Positions 15,986-25,645 of a stretch of DNA of 64,000 bases are shown here, in pieces. The stretch's first letter is position 1. Each line of letters begins with the position of its first letter. A program made the position numbers and the translations under genes. The stretch lies in NCBI RefSeq assembly GCF_016722785.1, contig NZ_JAEQNE010000008.1, forward strand, positions 1 to 64,000, read 5' to 3'. The stretch is from Ramlibacter monticola (lineage in GTDB: Bacteria > Pseudomonadota > Gammaproteobacteria > Burkholderiales > Burkholderiaceae_C). The notes below the pieces were generated by a model that was given only the letters and a program-made list of their open reading frames with translations, did no database searches and was not told the DNA's origin.

Positions 15986-16357
15986 TCACCCCATCGCCGC
16001 TTCCGGCACCTGTGGCCCGCCTGGCAGGTTCACGTAGACCAGGGACTGCAGCACCGGGCCCGCGTCGAAGTAGGTGGCACCTGGGTCCAGCGAATCCATC
16101 ACGAGGTCGCTGCCCAGGTACTGCTCCTGCGGCCCCACCACCACCGCTTCCACCATCGTGCCGGGAGGCAGGAAGGAGTTGATCGAATCGACGTCGCCAG
16201 GCGTGCAGGACAGCCACCAGTTGCGCACCCACGTGCGCTGCGGGTCGTTCCACGGCAGCACGAAGAACTCCACCATCGCGTCCTGCGCCTCCAGCGGGAG
16301 GTCGCCCCATGCGGTCGGCGATGCCAGCAGGATCGCTTCCACTTCTTCCATGGTCAT
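15986..16357 (-). CDS. Small acidic phage protein downstream of the capsid gene
   Basis: The 123-residue acidic protein starts MTMEEVEAILLASPTAWGDL and contains WNDPQRTWVRNWWLSC with several tryptophans. The ATG at 16357 follows a GGAG element; the longer frame upstream would run through a terminator hairpin. It is separated from the capsid gene by that terminator. No family is recognised. Confidence 0.55.
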   Translation of the reverse strand: MTMEEVEAILLASPTAWGDLPLEAQDAMVEFFVLPWNDPQRTWVRNWWLSCTPGDVDSINSFLPPGTMVEAVVVGPQEQYLGSDLVMDSLDPGATYFDAGPVLQSLVYVNLPGGPQVPEAAMG

Positions 16358-16374
16358 GTCGCATCTCCCACCTT

Positions 16375-16407
16375 GCAAAAGGCCCCGCCCGATTGCGCAG
16401 GCGGGGA
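16375..16407 (-). terminator. Terminator after the major capsid gene
   Basis: On the minus strand CCCCGCC and GGCGGGG (16400-16406 and 16383-16389) form a stem followed by CCTTTTGC. A partial terminator directly behind the capsid gene is common in phages and would raise capsid over downstream gene expression. Confidence 0.7.
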
Positions 16408-16444
16408 ATGGCAACCACGAGCGTCAGCTCGTGGGGACTCACGA

Positions 16445-17416
16445 TCACGGGGAGATGAGGCGACCCTGGAACTGCGCGCCGCTGCAGGTCATCTGGCCGC
16501 AAAACGCCAGGATGGAAACGCTTGCGTCTTGGTTGATCGCGTAGCGCCGATCCGGCGACAGCGGCACCATGTTGCGTTGCGCATGCGGCCTCCAGAACAG
16601 GAACTTCGTGTTCAGGAAGAACGCGGTCTTCGTGGTCATGAAGCCGCCGATGCCGCCGTCGAGGACGACGTCCGCGTCCATGTACTGCACGGTGGGGAAT
16701 CCCAGCTTGGCCGTCTCGGTGCCGGTGAAGCGCTGCTGCGCCTGCAGTGACGCGAGGTACAGCCCCCACATGAAGTTGTCCACGACGATCAGGTCGGGCC
16801 GGTCCATGCCGCGCACCAGGCTCGACCACATGTCGTTGAAGGCACCCTGGATGGTGGCTGCGGTGAGTGCCGCGCCTGCGGTGGTGGTCTTGCTGCGCCA
16901 GAAGGTGCCGATGGCAGTGGAACGGTCGATGCCGCCGTAGGTGCCGGTGGCGGGGTTCACGGGCACGGCGGCATTCAGTCCCGTGATCTGCTTGCCTCCG
17001 GCGCCGGTGCCGTCGGAGTACACGCCTGCGGCCAGCAGGTTCTGCATGGAGCTTTCGGCCACTCCCATGCGCCCTTCCAGCAAGTTGATGAACTGCTCTT
17101 TGCCCGAGTTCTTCAGTTGATCCAGGCCGGAGATGGTCACGGGGCACGCGGCCTGCTTGAGGTCGTACTGCGCTGCGCTGATGACGTCCTGCGCCGCCAC
17201 CGGCAGCAGGTCGTAGCCGCTGTACCACCCCGCGTTGCTGTTCTCCGCGAAGGACAGCTCCTCGTAGATCAGCGAGCCGCCGTCGATGGTGCGCACGTTG
17301 CCGCGTTGCTGCAGGCGGCGCAGCAGCGCGTTGTTCTTCTCCACGTTGTCGGCGATGCGCCGACTACGGTTTTCGATGGTGGTCGCGACGATGTCGGACA
17401 CGTTGGGGAATGCCAT
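16445..17416 (-). CDS. Major capsid protein
   Basis: The 323-residue protein has the features of a phage coat protein. The N-terminal helix MAFPNVSDIVATTIENRSRR and a region GGSLIYEELSFAENSNAGWY match the E-loop area. The central KQAACPVTISGLDQLKNSG resembles the spine region, and the C-terminal FLFWRPHAQRNMVPLSP with a following RRYAINQDASV resembles the closing strands. It follows the scaffold-like gene and precedes a terminator. An HK97-type fold is expected from family knowledge but cannot be shown from sequence alone. Confidence 0.8.
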   Translation of the reverse strand: MAFPNVSDIVATTIENRSRRIADNVEKNNALLRRLQQRGNVRTIDGGSLIYEELSFAENSNAGWYSGYDLLPVAAQDVISAAQYDLKQAACPVTISGLDQLKNSGKEQFINLLEGRMGVAESSMQNLLAAGVYSDGTGAGGKQITGLNAAVPVNPATGTYGGIDRSTAIGTFWRSKTTTAGAALTAATIQGAFNDMWSSLVRGMDRPDLIVVDNFMWGLYLASLQAQQRFTGTETAKLGFPTVQYMDADVVLDGGIGGFMTTKTAFFLNTKFLFWRPHAQRNMVPLSPDRRYAINQDASVSILAFCGQMTCSGAQFQGRLISP

Positions 17417-17539
17417 TGCGGCCTCCTGTAGGTTGGACAGTTCCAGACCTGTTTCGGAGATGGCCCATTCACGGGTTCATCCGCGCCGGTCATTGGCGCT
17501 TCAAAACCGGATGGGCCCCGCGAGGCACCCGGTGGACGC

Positions 17540-18688
17540 TCACTCAGCGTGCGCGTCGAAGGCGGCTTCGATGGCAGAGCGGATGGAGTCGTTCTTTGGC
17601 ACCGTGGCCCCTTCGGGGGACGGGGAGCCGTTGACGCTCACTGCTGCACGCTTTGCACGAAGGACCGCTTGCGAGGGGCCTGGCGCACCACGCTGCTGGT
17701 TGCGCGTGGGCTGCGCCAGGCCCGCTCGTTGGGCAAGGATTGTGGACACTTGCTCGTCGAGTTGGCAAGCCCTGGCGTAGATCTTCTCCATGTCCACTGC
17801 CTGGCCGCGCCGCGTCGCCGCGTCGATCAGGTCGGCCATGGTGTCGGCGACGTCCGCATAGAACTCGTGCGTCTGCGCGAAGGAGGCAAGGCTCTTGCGC
17901 AGCTCGTTGTCCTCCCAGGCTTCGCGCTCGGCGAGTTGCTGCTGCTGCGCGTACTGCTGCTGCTGCTGGTAGGCCAGGATCTGGTCGACGCGCGGGTCGC
18001 GCAGCGGCTGCTGCTGCGGCGCCTGGCCGTCGTCGGTGACGCCGAGCATCTGCGCCAGTGCGCTGTCGAGCATCTGCAAGTCGATGCCGTGCTGGCGCAC
18101 GATGTTCGCCACGATGTTGACCTTCGACTGCGGCGTGCCCACGCGCAGCTCGGCTGCGGTGTTCATCAGCGACTGCACCGCGCGCAGCGGGTCCGAGTTC
18201 TCGCTGCGGATGAACATCTCGTAGGGCCGCACGATGGAGTCGAACGCCTGCGCGAACTGGCGCAGGCCCGCCGACTCCTGCAGCACGCGCTGCGCCTCAC
18301 CCTCGCGCCGGTGGATCTCCGCGCGCAGCTCGGGGTCCACCGTGCCCCACTTCTCGCGCGCCGTCGGCGTCCACGATGCCGGGGCCTTGAGCTCGGGCGC
18401 GGCAGGGGCCTGGGGCGCGCCAGGCGCGCCTGCGGGGGCGATGGCGCGGCCAGGTTGCTGCGGCGCCGCCTGCGGCCCGCCAGGGGCCTTCGCGGGGGCT
18501 TCCCCCTCGCCGGTCTTGGCGAAGCGTCCGAGCTCGTCGCGCGTGCGGCCTGGCGCGTCGTCGACCTCGTCGGTCGCGTGCTGCTGGAAGGCGGCGTCCA
18601 GATCGTCGCGCAGCGACGTCTCCTGCGGCTCGTCGAGTGCAGGGTCGGCGCCAGGCGCGCCGGTGGTCGTGTCAAGTCCGCTTGCCAT
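17540..18688 (-). CDS. Scaffolding-like protein
   Basis: This 382-residue acidic protein is rich in Pro, Ala, Gln and Glu, with a disordered N-terminus (residues 1-105), a helical centre and a Gln-rich coiled-coil stretch (ILAYQQQQQYAQQQQLAERE). It lies directly between the portal-side genes and the capsid gene, the normal position of the scaffold in podoviruses. It should guide prohead assembly and be released later. The C-terminus is helical and mildly basic, as expected for coat binding. Confidence 0.7.
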   Translation of the reverse strand: MASGLDTTTGAPGADPALDEPQETSLRDDLDAAFQQHATDEVDDAPGRTRDELGRFAKTGEGEAPAKAPGGPQAAPQQPGRAIAPAGAPGAPQAPAAPELKAPASWTPTAREKWGTVDPELRAEIHRREGEAQRVLQESAGLRQFAQAFDSIVRPYEMFIRSENSDPLRAVQSLMNTAAELRVGTPQSKVNIVANIVRQHGIDLQMLDSALAQMLGVTDDGQAPQQQPLRDPRVDQILAYQQQQQYAQQQQLAEREAWEDNELRKSLASFAQTHEFYADVADTMADLIDAATRRGQAVDMEKIYARACQLDEQVSTILAQRAGLAQPTRNQQRGAPGPSQAVLRAKRAAVSVNGSPSPEGATVPKNDSIRSAIEAAFDAHAE

Positions 18689-18727
18689 GGTTGCTCCTTG
18701 CGCGTTATGGGTTCTTCACGTGGAACA

Positions 18728-20956
18728 TCACTGCTGCCCGCCGAACATGCGGCGCAGCAAGTCCTGAACGTCCTCGTCGTTCGCCGCCGCCAGGCCCGCA
18801 CCCGTGGCGAGCGCGGTGCCGCCCAGCAGCGCTGGCGTGGCCTGGCCGTACTGGTACTTGCGCCAGTTCTCCAAGTTGGGCTTGAAGGGGGTCAGCCGCC
18901 CCGTGGCGGGATCCTTGCGCGTGTTGAAGCCGCCCGCCTGCGCGAAGGTGTCGCGCGCCATTGCGTACTCCTCGGGCGTGAGCCTGGGGGAAGTCCCGGC
19001 GAGCTTGTTGAGCGCGGCGTGCGGCTCGGCGCGCGAGCGTTGGTAGTCCCACGGGAACCATTGCGCACTGAAGCCGCCCAGGCCCAGCTTGTTGCCGCCC
19101 GCCTGGATGTTGCGCAGTGCCGCCTCGTACAGCGGGCCGATCACTTGCGCCTGCTTGGGCTCGTAGAAGGGCAGGCCCAGCAAGTGCGGCGGCACCTCGC
19201 GGTTGACGAGCTGCGAGTAGGGGCCCTGCACGAAGCCAGCGGGCGGCTTCGTGCGGTAGGTGAAGGACTCGGGAGTGGAGACGATGTCGCGGAACTTGTT
19301 GGCTTCGATCTCCTGCGCAGTCCCGCCGAGCTTTTGCTTCTGCTTGGCAGTCATCGTCGCCACACGCTCGTCGACACGCTTGCGCGCCGTCGGCAGGGTC
19401 TTCGCCTCGGCGCTCTTGTTGAGCTCGGCGTTGAGCGCGTCGAGCATGCGCCGGTCGTAGATTGGCGCGGTCAGCGGATCCTTGCTCACTGCGCTGCGCG
19501 TGATGTCCGCGATATGCCGGTCGATGGCAGAGATGTTGGTGTTCTGCGGGTCCAGCATCGCGAAGCCCAGTGACCCGGTCTTCGGCCCCAGGCCCCTCAC
19601 CTGATTCATCAGCCGCTCGACGAACTGCGGCTCCGTCTCGGTGGCCTTCTTCACGAAGAAGGACGGATCCTCCTCGTACATCTTGGCGAGGTCGCTCACG
19701 TATTGCCGGTTTGCCGTGTTCGCGGTGCCGGTGCCGCCGCGCGCACTCGCCTGCACCCCGTACGCCTCGTTGATCGCGCGGTTCATCTCGTTCTTGTAGT
19801 CCTTGGGCAGCTTCTGGTCGTAGCCCACCGGCGAGTAGCGTGCCCAGTCGGAGATCTCCGCAGTGCTGCGCGGGCGCATCTGCGCGTATTCGATGAGGTT
19901 CTTCGTGATCGGCGCGTTGCCGCTGGTGATGCCGAACTTCAGCCGCCCGAATCGTTCGATGTCGGGCATGTCGGGACCGGGGTCGACGCTGCGCACCAGC
20001 TTCTCGTGGATGGCTTGCGCGAGCTTCTTGTTCAGCCGGTTGTAGTCGATGCCCTGCGCACTGATCTTGGCCGAGTCCGCCAGCGTGAGGTCGCCCTCCA
20101 GCCCGCCGGGGATCATCAGCGTCTCGCGCGTGACCGGGTCGCTCATCCAGACCTCGGGGCTTTCCTTCCAGGCGTCGCCGAAGTGCTTCACGCGCGTGGC
20201 CTCGTCCATCGCGTACAGCGGCTCGCGCCCGTACTTGGCGCGAAACGCCGCGTCGCCCGCAGGCGTTCCCAGGTCGGGGCCGCGCGCGGTCACCTTGGGC
20301 TTCACGCGGTCGTTGATGGGGGGCAGCACGCCTCCCTCGTACGCGTAGGGAGCGTCGCGGTTCACGCGCGGCGTGTCGGGCTCGACCTCCTCGACCATCT
20401 GTTCGACCGGCTCTTCGCGCGCCTTGCGCGGCGCCTTCGCGTTCTTCTTGAGCGAGCTCGCCACGGGATCCTCGCCGCCTGCCATCACAGGCACCTTGGC
20501 GGGCTCTGCAGCGGCCTTTGCGGGCACCTTGGACGGCAGCGCCGCTACCACCTCCTCGGCGGCTTTCGCGGCCCTCTTGGCACCGCGCGCGGCCCGGCCT
20601 GCACCCTTTGCCGGGTCCACCACGTTGCCAATGGCCGCGAGCGCGGCGCCCGCCAGCGGCGACTCCTCGCCCACCACATCGGTGGCGCGCTTGAGGGGGT
20701 CGATCAGCAAGTCGATTGCCTGGCCGATCTTCTCGACGTTGAGCGCCCCCTCTGCAGTGCGCGGGGCGGCGAGCGCGTTGGAACGGTTGATGGTGTCCAC
20801 TGCCTCGTCCAGGCTTCCGGTGCGCGCGAGCTGCGCCAGGCCCGCCAGGCCCGACACGGGTTGCCATGCCATGTTGCCGCCGATGGTGGCAGCGGTGTCG
20901 AGGTAGCCGAGCGACTCGCGCCCGAACTGGCGGATGAGGTCGGACAGTTTCGCCAT
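18728..20956 (-). CDS. Large phage protein between portal and scaffold genes
   Basis: The 742-residue protein has a helical Ala-rich N-terminal part (residues 1-150), a linker rich in Lys, Ala and Pro, and a long C-terminal globular region. That region includes GSLGFAMLDPQNTNISAIDR, a phrase seen in large polyvalent phage proteins. No enzyme motif is obvious. It may be packaged in the head or act early after infection. The ATG at 20956 is the only good start; the gene follows the zinc-ribbon gene by two bases. Confidence 0.6.
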   Translation of the reverse strand: MAKLSDLIRQFGRESLGYLDTAATIGGNMAWQPVSGLAGLAQLARTGSLDEAVDTINRSNALAAPRTAEGALNVEKIGQAIDLLIDPLKRATDVVGEESPLAGAALAAIGNVVDPAKGAGRAARGAKRAAKAAEEVVAALPSKVPAKAAAEPAKVPVMAGGEDPVASSLKKNAKAPRKAREEPVEQMVEEVEPDTPRVNRDAPYAYEGGVLPPINDRVKPKVTARGPDLGTPAGDAAFRAKYGREPLYAMDEATRVKHFGDAWKESPEVWMSDPVTRETLMIPGGLEGDLTLADSAKISAQGIDYNRLNKKLAQAIHEKLVRSVDPGPDMPDIERFGRLKFGITSGNAPITKNLIEYAQMRPRSTAEISDWARYSPVGYDQKLPKDYKNEMNRAINEAYGVQASARGGTGTANTANRQYVSDLAKMYEEDPSFFVKKATETEPQFVERLMNQVRGLGPKTGSLGFAMLDPQNTNISAIDRHIADITRSAVSKDPLTAPIYDRRMLDALNAELNKSAEAKTLPTARKRVDERVATMTAKQKQKLGGTAQEIEANKFRDIVSTPESFTYRTKPPAGFVQGPYSQLVNREVPPHLLGLPFYEPKQAQVIGPLYEAALRNIQAGGNKLGLGGFSAQWFPWDYQRSRAEPHAALNKLAGTSPRLTPEEYAMARDTFAQAGGFNTRKDPATGRLTPFKPNLENWRKYQYGQATPALLGGTALATGAGLAAANDEDVQDLLRRMFGGQQ

Positions 20957-20958
20957 GG

Positions 20959-21357
20959 CTAGCTCCCCTCACGCGGCGCGACGTCCTCGCCGCCGAGTTT
21001 GTCGATGGCTTGCGCGATGTCGCGCGGGCGCTCGACGTCGATGCCCTGCATGCGCAGTGCACGTTGCCGCGCCGCGCGCTTCCACGTTTCGGTGAAGTCG
21101 TCGATGGTGGTCAGGTTGTGCTCGCGCATGTAGGCGCGGTGCTTGGCGCGCGACGAGATGTCGGTGCCGTCGCTGGCGCGCAGCCCCTCGTAGTGCGCCT
21201 CGGAGATCACGCCCAGGCCAGGCGCGGCGAGGAACACGCGCTGCATCGCGCGCTCGCAGCACTGCGGGCGCGGAGGCTCGGAGCAGTAGCGGGAGATCGG
21301 CATCACCAGCTCCTGCACGCGCTCGCAACTGTCGCAGCGGAAGGTGTAGGTGGGCAT
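20959..21357 (-). CDS. Small protein with N-terminal zinc ribbon
   Basis: The 132-residue protein starts MPTYTFRCDSCERVQELVMP, the classical FmdB-type zinc-ribbon opening, with a second cysteine pair PQCCERAM about 20 residues later. The rest is helical and charged. It is translationally coupled to neighbours on both sides in the head-assembly operon. A DNA- or protein-binding role during packaging is possible; the function of phage FmdB-like proteins is not established. Confidence 0.7.
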   Translation of the reverse strand: MPTYTFRCDSCERVQELVMPISRYCSEPPRPQCCERAMQRVFLAAPGLGVISEAHYEGLRASDGTDISSRAKHRAYMREHNLTTIDDFTETWKRAARQRALRMQGIDVERPRDIAQAIDKLGGEDVAPREGS

Positions 21358-21572
21358 CACGCGCTCCCAGGTTGGCCCGCCATGAGCTGCGCGAGCTGCG
21401 AACGCGCGGCGCGCACCACGGCACGCTGCTCGCTGATCGCGGCGTTCAGCTCGCTGATCGCGTCGGGGTCGCGCATGCGCCTGCGCAGCAGGTCGGCTCG
21501 CCGGTGCGCCAGCGAGTGCAGCAGCGCGAGCTGCACCCGGTAGTCGTCCATGCCTGCGTCCAGCGGGTCCAT
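21357..21572 (-). CDS. Small helical phage protein
   Basis: This 71-residue protein is largely one or two helices (VQLALLHSLAHRRADLLRRR; ISELNAAISEQRAVVRAARS) and is probably dimeric. Its ATG overlaps the portal stop codon and its own stop overlaps the next start, so it is coupled within the head operon. No family is recognised. Confidence 0.6.
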   Translation of the reverse strand: MDPLDAGMDDYRVQLALLHSLAHRRADLLRRRMRDPDAISELNAAISEQRAVVRAARSQLAQLMAGQPGSA

Positions 21573-23689
21573 CACTGCACCATCGGGTTGAACGGCATCG
21601 GCGGCTGCGGCTGCATGGGAGCCACGCTGCCGGGGCCTGCGGGCAGTCCGCCGCCAGGCCCGGCGGCGGGCTGCGACTGCGGCGGCTGCGGCCCGCCGGG
21701 GGTCATCTGGATGCCGCCGCCAGGCCCGCCTGCTGGCAGTGCCATCGGCGGGATGAGTGCCGTCTCCTTCTTCGTGCGCTCGGCTTCGGCGCCGTACTTG
21801 CCCGCCTGCGCGATGTTCTTCTGGTCCTCGGGCGACGGCGGCTGCGGCGCCGGCGGCTGCGCCGCCTTGGCTTCCAGGCTGCGCGCGAACTGGTCAAGGA
21901 TGCCTTCGATGGTCTGGGCTCCCTTGAAGCCCGCAGCGGCCCACTGCAGCAGTTGCACTAGCGTGGCGCCCGCCTCGGGCGCCTGCTGCACCAGGGGTGC
22001 TGCGCTCATGAGGTAGTTGCTCGCCGCTCCCAGGAACTCGGTGCGCGCTTCCTTCTCCTGCGCCCAATCGGGCGCGGCCAGGCTCTCGCTGGTGACGTTG
22101 ATGGAGTACAGCGCGGTGCCGAAGTCCTTCAGGAGCTTCACCGCAGGTTGCGCGAGCTGCGCGTCCGGCGTGCGTTCGATCAGCGAGCGCTGCACGATGG
22201 TCTGCGGCTGGAAGTGGTTGCTGATGATGTTGGCGCGGATGCGCATCACCTCGCTCACGAACCGCGACACCTCGTTTTGCAGGTTCGACAGCCGCGCGCC
22301 GCCGTACTGCACCTTGAGCGTCTGCGCCGTTGCCGTCTCGCTCGCCACGCTGGCGCCGCGCATGATGTCGCTGATGCCCAGCACCTCGTACAGGTCGTGC
22401 TGCACCAGTTGCTTGCGCGCGTTGAGTTGCGTGATCGCGTTGACGAACGCCTCCACCGGCATCCAGTCGACGCTGCCCTTCATGCCGCCGCGCTCGGTGA
22501 AGTTCGACCAGTTCTCCACCGGGATCAGTTCGTTCTCCACGTTGGCCGACAGCAGGTTCTTCACCGGCATCGCGGTCTTGTCGTACACGCCTGCGGCCTT
22601 GACTGCCTTGGTCAGCAGCGACAGCTTCTTGTTCAGGAGGTCCAGCTCCTTGTACAAGTCCTGCGCCATCGCGTAGTCGGCGCGCGGCAGGAACGCCTTG
22701 GTCAGCGTGGTGGACACCACCGGCTGCGGGCACGGCCAGAAGTCGTCGAGCTCCAGCGGGTCGGCCTGGTAGTCCAGCACGAAGGTGCAGCCCTCGACGT
22801 ACCAGCACACGCTGTTGGATTCCTTCTCCCAGATCTCCCAAACTGCGGCCTGCTTGAAGGGGGTGGCTTTGAGGACATCCTCTTCGACGTTGCCCAAGTT
22901 GTCGGTGGCAGGCGTGCGCGCCGCCATCGGGATCATCTTGGCCTGCTCCGGCGTGAGCTTGAAGCGTGTCTTGATGGCGTTCTCGCCCATGTAGACACGC
23001 CGCGCCACCCACCGGCAATCGCGCCAGCGGCGACACGGCGAGTAGCGAAAATCGTCCCAGTAGCAGTAGTCGACGGTCGCCTCCTCGTTGGCGATCTTCT
23101 CCACCTTCTGCATCACCGGCTGCTGCGTGGCGGGGTCCAGTTGCGGCTGCTGCGTCGCGGGGTCGAGCACGGGTTCCTCGACCTCTTCGATGTCGACCTC
23201 GTAGCGGCACCAGACTTGCCCCAGGCCCACCACGAAGCGGTCCTGCACCGCGTCTCGCATCGCCGCGTTGGTGTCGTCCCAATCGCGCTCAAGGTCGCCA
23301 TTGAGGATGCGCTGCATCATCAGCGACGCCACGCGCGAGACGTCGTCCATGTGGTCCTTGAAACGCCTCTCCACGGTGGCCTTGGGCAGGCGCCCGTAGA
23401 TCGCGGACAGCACTACCTGCACGTTGCTCCAGAACAGGTTGGTCTTGCCGTTGTAGTCGCCCGCCATGGAGGTGCTGAACGCATCGTCGCCTTGCGACAG
23501 GTACGCCTGCTCGCAGCGGCGCGCGTTGCGCGTGAAGCGGTCCATCCACTTCTTGGACGCGTTGAGCTCGGTGGCCCACTTGCGCGCCAGGCGCGCGCTC
23601 TGCGCGATGCCCTTGTCGCCTGGTTTTTTTGGCGCCGCGGTTTGGGCTTCGCTGCCCTCTTCTTCGATGACGTCGGTGGTGTCGGCCAT
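21572..23689 (-). CDS. Portal protein, P22-like
   Basis: The 705-residue protein follows the large terminase gene and is close in length to the P22 portal (725 residues). Recognisable parts are an N-terminal helical region with NGKTNLFWSNVQVVLSAIYG, a WCRYEVDIEEVEE wing strand, a stem-type LYKELDLLNKKLSLLTKAVK helix and a Pro/Gln-rich disordered tail. A dodecameric ring at one capsid vertex is expected from the family. The ATG at 23689 is preferred over the GTG at 23701 because GAGGG sits five bases upstream. Confidence 0.82.
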   Translation of the reverse strand: MADTTDVIEEEGSEAQTAAPKKPGDKGIAQSARLARKWATELNASKKWMDRFTRNARRCEQAYLSQGDDAFSTSMAGDYNGKTNLFWSNVQVVLSAIYGRLPKATVERRFKDHMDDVSRVASLMMQRILNGDLERDWDDTNAAMRDAVQDRFVVGLGQVWCRYEVDIEEVEEPVLDPATQQPQLDPATQQPVMQKVEKIANEEATVDYCYWDDFRYSPCRRWRDCRWVARRVYMGENAIKTRFKLTPEQAKMIPMAARTPATDNLGNVEEDVLKATPFKQAAVWEIWEKESNSVCWYVEGCTFVLDYQADPLELDDFWPCPQPVVSTTLTKAFLPRADYAMAQDLYKELDLLNKKLSLLTKAVKAAGVYDKTAMPVKNLLSANVENELIPVENWSNFTERGGMKGSVDWMPVEAFVNAITQLNARKQLVQHDLYEVLGISDIMRGASVASETATAQTLKVQYGGARLSNLQNEVSRFVSEVMRIRANIISNHFQPQTIVQRSLIERTPDAQLAQPAVKLLKDFGTALYSINVTSESLAAPDWAQEKEARTEFLGAASNYLMSAAPLVQQAPEAGATLVQLLQWAAAGFKGAQTIEGILDQFARSLEAKAAQPPAPQPPSPEDQKNIAQAGKYGAEAERTKKETALIPPMALPAGGPGGGIQMTPGGPQPPQSQPAAGPGGGLPAGPGSVAPMQPQPPMPFNPMVQ

Positions 23690-23697
23690 GCTTGCCC

Positions 23698-25050
23698 TCA
23701 CATGCGTCGATCACGCGAGAAGCCGCAGCGCTCGTGCAGCTCCTCCAGCGTGAAGGGGTAGTGCGTGCCGTCCCACTCGGTTGCCGTTGCGATCACTTGT
23801 TCTCGGATCAGCTCGCGCACCATCTGGGCGCCGTAGGAAAAGCCGTCGCCGCCGTGCGAAGCCCAGTTGTGGTCGGGCTCGGCGGAAAACACCTTGCGCT
23901 CCTCGTCGTAGCGAAAGCTCCAGCTTCGCAGCGCGTCGATGCCGCGCGAGCACGCCACCTCGTTGAAGCGGCAGTGCGGGATCACGATGCGCGCGGCGTT
24001 GATGCGGTCCTGCAAGCCCGAGCGCGGCACGATGGAGCAAGGCCAGGCGCGGGCGAACTGTTCGATCACCGTGTGCCTGGTCGCCATGGTCTTGGCACGC
24101 GCGTCGTGCGGCAGGTACACGTGCGCGATGTCGATGCCGTGTGCCTTGATGCGCGCGATCCACTCGGTGGCATCCAGCCCGGTGTCCTCGTCGTAGTTGA
24201 TGAGGCTGAAGCCACCCTCGCCGAGCTGCCACCACCAGAACGCTGCGGCGTCGCGGTAGCCGAGGTCGCCGGAGAGCACCACGCGGGCACCTGGCTCCCA
24301 GGTTGCCTCGGGCGTGATGCGCCCCTGCTGCTGCGCCGCGCTCATGTAGCGGCCCACGATGGCGCCCACGTTGGCGACGCTGAAGTCGCAGTAGTACTCC
24401 TGGCGAATGAGCTCGTCGGGCATGTCCATCGCGCGTTCCAGTGCGATGTCCGCCTCGGTGAGCACGCCGGTGTCGGCGATGGTCATGACCGACACGAAGG
24501 CGCCTGGCAGGCGGCGTGCCACCTCCAGGGTCTTGTAGCCGTGGTTGTAGCCACGCGGGGTGTAAATGAAGGCGACGCTGCCGTTGTTCTCGCGCAGGAT
24601 CGGGCGCACGTAGTCGTAGGCGCGCGGGTCGGTCAAGGCCCACTCGGAGAACGTCACGTGCACGGGGGAGGCGCCCACCAACGCGTCGAAACGATCCGCG
24701 CCCACGATCTGCACGATGGACCCGTTGGCGAGTTCCAGCTTCATCTCGTCCTCGTGCTTGCGGCGCACGAGCTGCGGCGGGAAGGTCTGCGCGATGAGGT
24801 TCTTGCCCTCGCTCGTGATGTTGTCCCAGACCACCTTGCGGCCTTGGCGCAGCGTGGGCAGGCAGTGCCAGTACAGGCCCACCCGCTGGAAGGCGTCCTT
24901 GCAGGCTTGCGCGAGCGCGGTGCGGTCCTTGCCGCCTCTACGGTGCATCACCCAGCAGGCAAACTTGCAGCCCGCGTCCATCGCGGCCATGTAGGGCATC
25001 TGGTAGTGCCGTGGCGTGAAGCCGCCGTCGATGGCGAGATCAAGGGGCAT
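23698..25050 (-). CDS. Terminase large subunit
   Basis: The 450-residue packaging ATPase/nuclease has a deviant Walker A, MHRRGGKDRT (residues 35-44), and a Walker B-like VHVTFSEW (about 130-137). The RNase H-like nuclease half shows SGDLGYRD (Asp262) and LPHDARAKT (Asp315). These are the standard elements of viral terminases that translocate DNA into proheads and cut concatemers. The gene overlaps the small subunit candidate by 11 bases and precedes the portal gene. Confidence 0.9.
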   Translation of the reverse strand: MPLDLAIDGGFTPRHYQMPYMAAMDAGCKFACWVMHRRGGKDRTALAQACKDAFQRVGLYWHCLPTLRQGRKVVWDNITSEGKNLIAQTFPPQLVRRKHEDEMKLELANGSIVQIVGADRFDALVGASPVHVTFSEWALTDPRAYDYVRPILRENNGSVAFIYTPRGYNHGYKTLEVARRLPGAFVSVMTIADTGVLTEADIALERAMDMPDELIRQEYYCDFSVANVGAIVGRYMSAAQQQGRITPEATWEPGARVVLSGDLGYRDAAAFWWWQLGEGGFSLINYDEDTGLDATEWIARIKAHGIDIAHVYLPHDARAKTMATRHTVIEQFARAWPCSIVPRSGLQDRINAARIVIPHCRFNEVACSRGIDALRSWSFRYDEERKVFSAEPDHNWASHGGDGFSYGAQMVRELIREQVIATATEWDGTHYPFTLEELHERCGFSRDRRM

Positions 25051-25516
25051 CGCGCACCTCGTCGATCACCTCGGCCAGCGGCGGCAGCAGCGTGCGCACC
25101 GTGGTGTCGATGTGCCCGGCCACCGGCGAGGAGATGACGCCGCGCACCGGCTGCGCGTTTTCGATCACCACCTTCTGCACGAAGATGTTGAAGCCGCCGG
25201 GGTTGGCAAGGTCGTCGCGCGAGACGAACTGCCCGCAAAAGCGCAGGAAGGTCGAGGCGTTCTTCGCCGCGACCTTCTTCAGGTACTCGACGCCACCCGC
25301 CTCGTGCAGCGCACGAGCGGCCATGCGGCGCATGCGCGCGTTGAGCTCCGCCAGGCTCACCTCGCCGTCCACGGCGTCGTCGTCCTCGGGCAGCTCGGGG
25401 TCGTTGGCGGGGGGCGCCGCCTTGGGCAGCGTGATGGCGCCGCGCTGCTTCTTCAGCCGCTCGCGATAGGCACGCTGGCGCTGCGCTGCGGTCCTCGGAC
25501 CTTGCGCTTCGGCCAT
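25040..25516 (-). CDS. Probable terminase small subunit
   Basis: The 158-residue protein precedes and overlaps the large terminase gene. It has a basic N-terminal stretch (TAAQRQRAYRERLKKQRGAI), an acidic linker, a helical central part and a C-terminal segment with PVAGHIDTTVRTLLPPLAEV. The length and position fit a small terminase that recognises the packaging site; the sequence itself is too variable to prove it. Confidence 0.65.
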   Translation of the reverse strand: MAEAQGPRTAAQRQRAYRERLKKQRGAITLPKAAPPANDPELPEDDDAVDGEVSLAELNARMRRMAARALHEAGGVEYLKKVAAKNASTFLRFCGQFVSRDDLANPGGFNIFVQKVVIENAQPVRGVISSPVAGHIDTTVRTLLPPLAEVIDEVRDAP

Positions 25517-25523
25517 GCGTGCT

Positions 25524-25553
25524 CCAAAGAAAAAGCCCGCACGAGGCGGGCTT
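25524..25553 (-). terminator. Terminator ahead of the terminase genes
   Basis: AAGCCCGC (25533-25540) and GCGGGCTT (25546-25553) form a strong stem. Read on the minus strand it is followed by TTTTTCTTTGG. It separates early/middle genes from the packaging and virion genes, so late expression needs read-through by antitermination or a promoter in 25554-25645, where I see no clear consensus. Confidence 0.75.
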
Positions 25554-25645
25554 GAATGGCGATGCGGGGGGTCGCGCTGCGCGAAGGGAGGATGACCAAC
25601 GAGGAGGAGGTTTCGCGCAGGGCTAGCCCCACGGGCCGGTTTGTA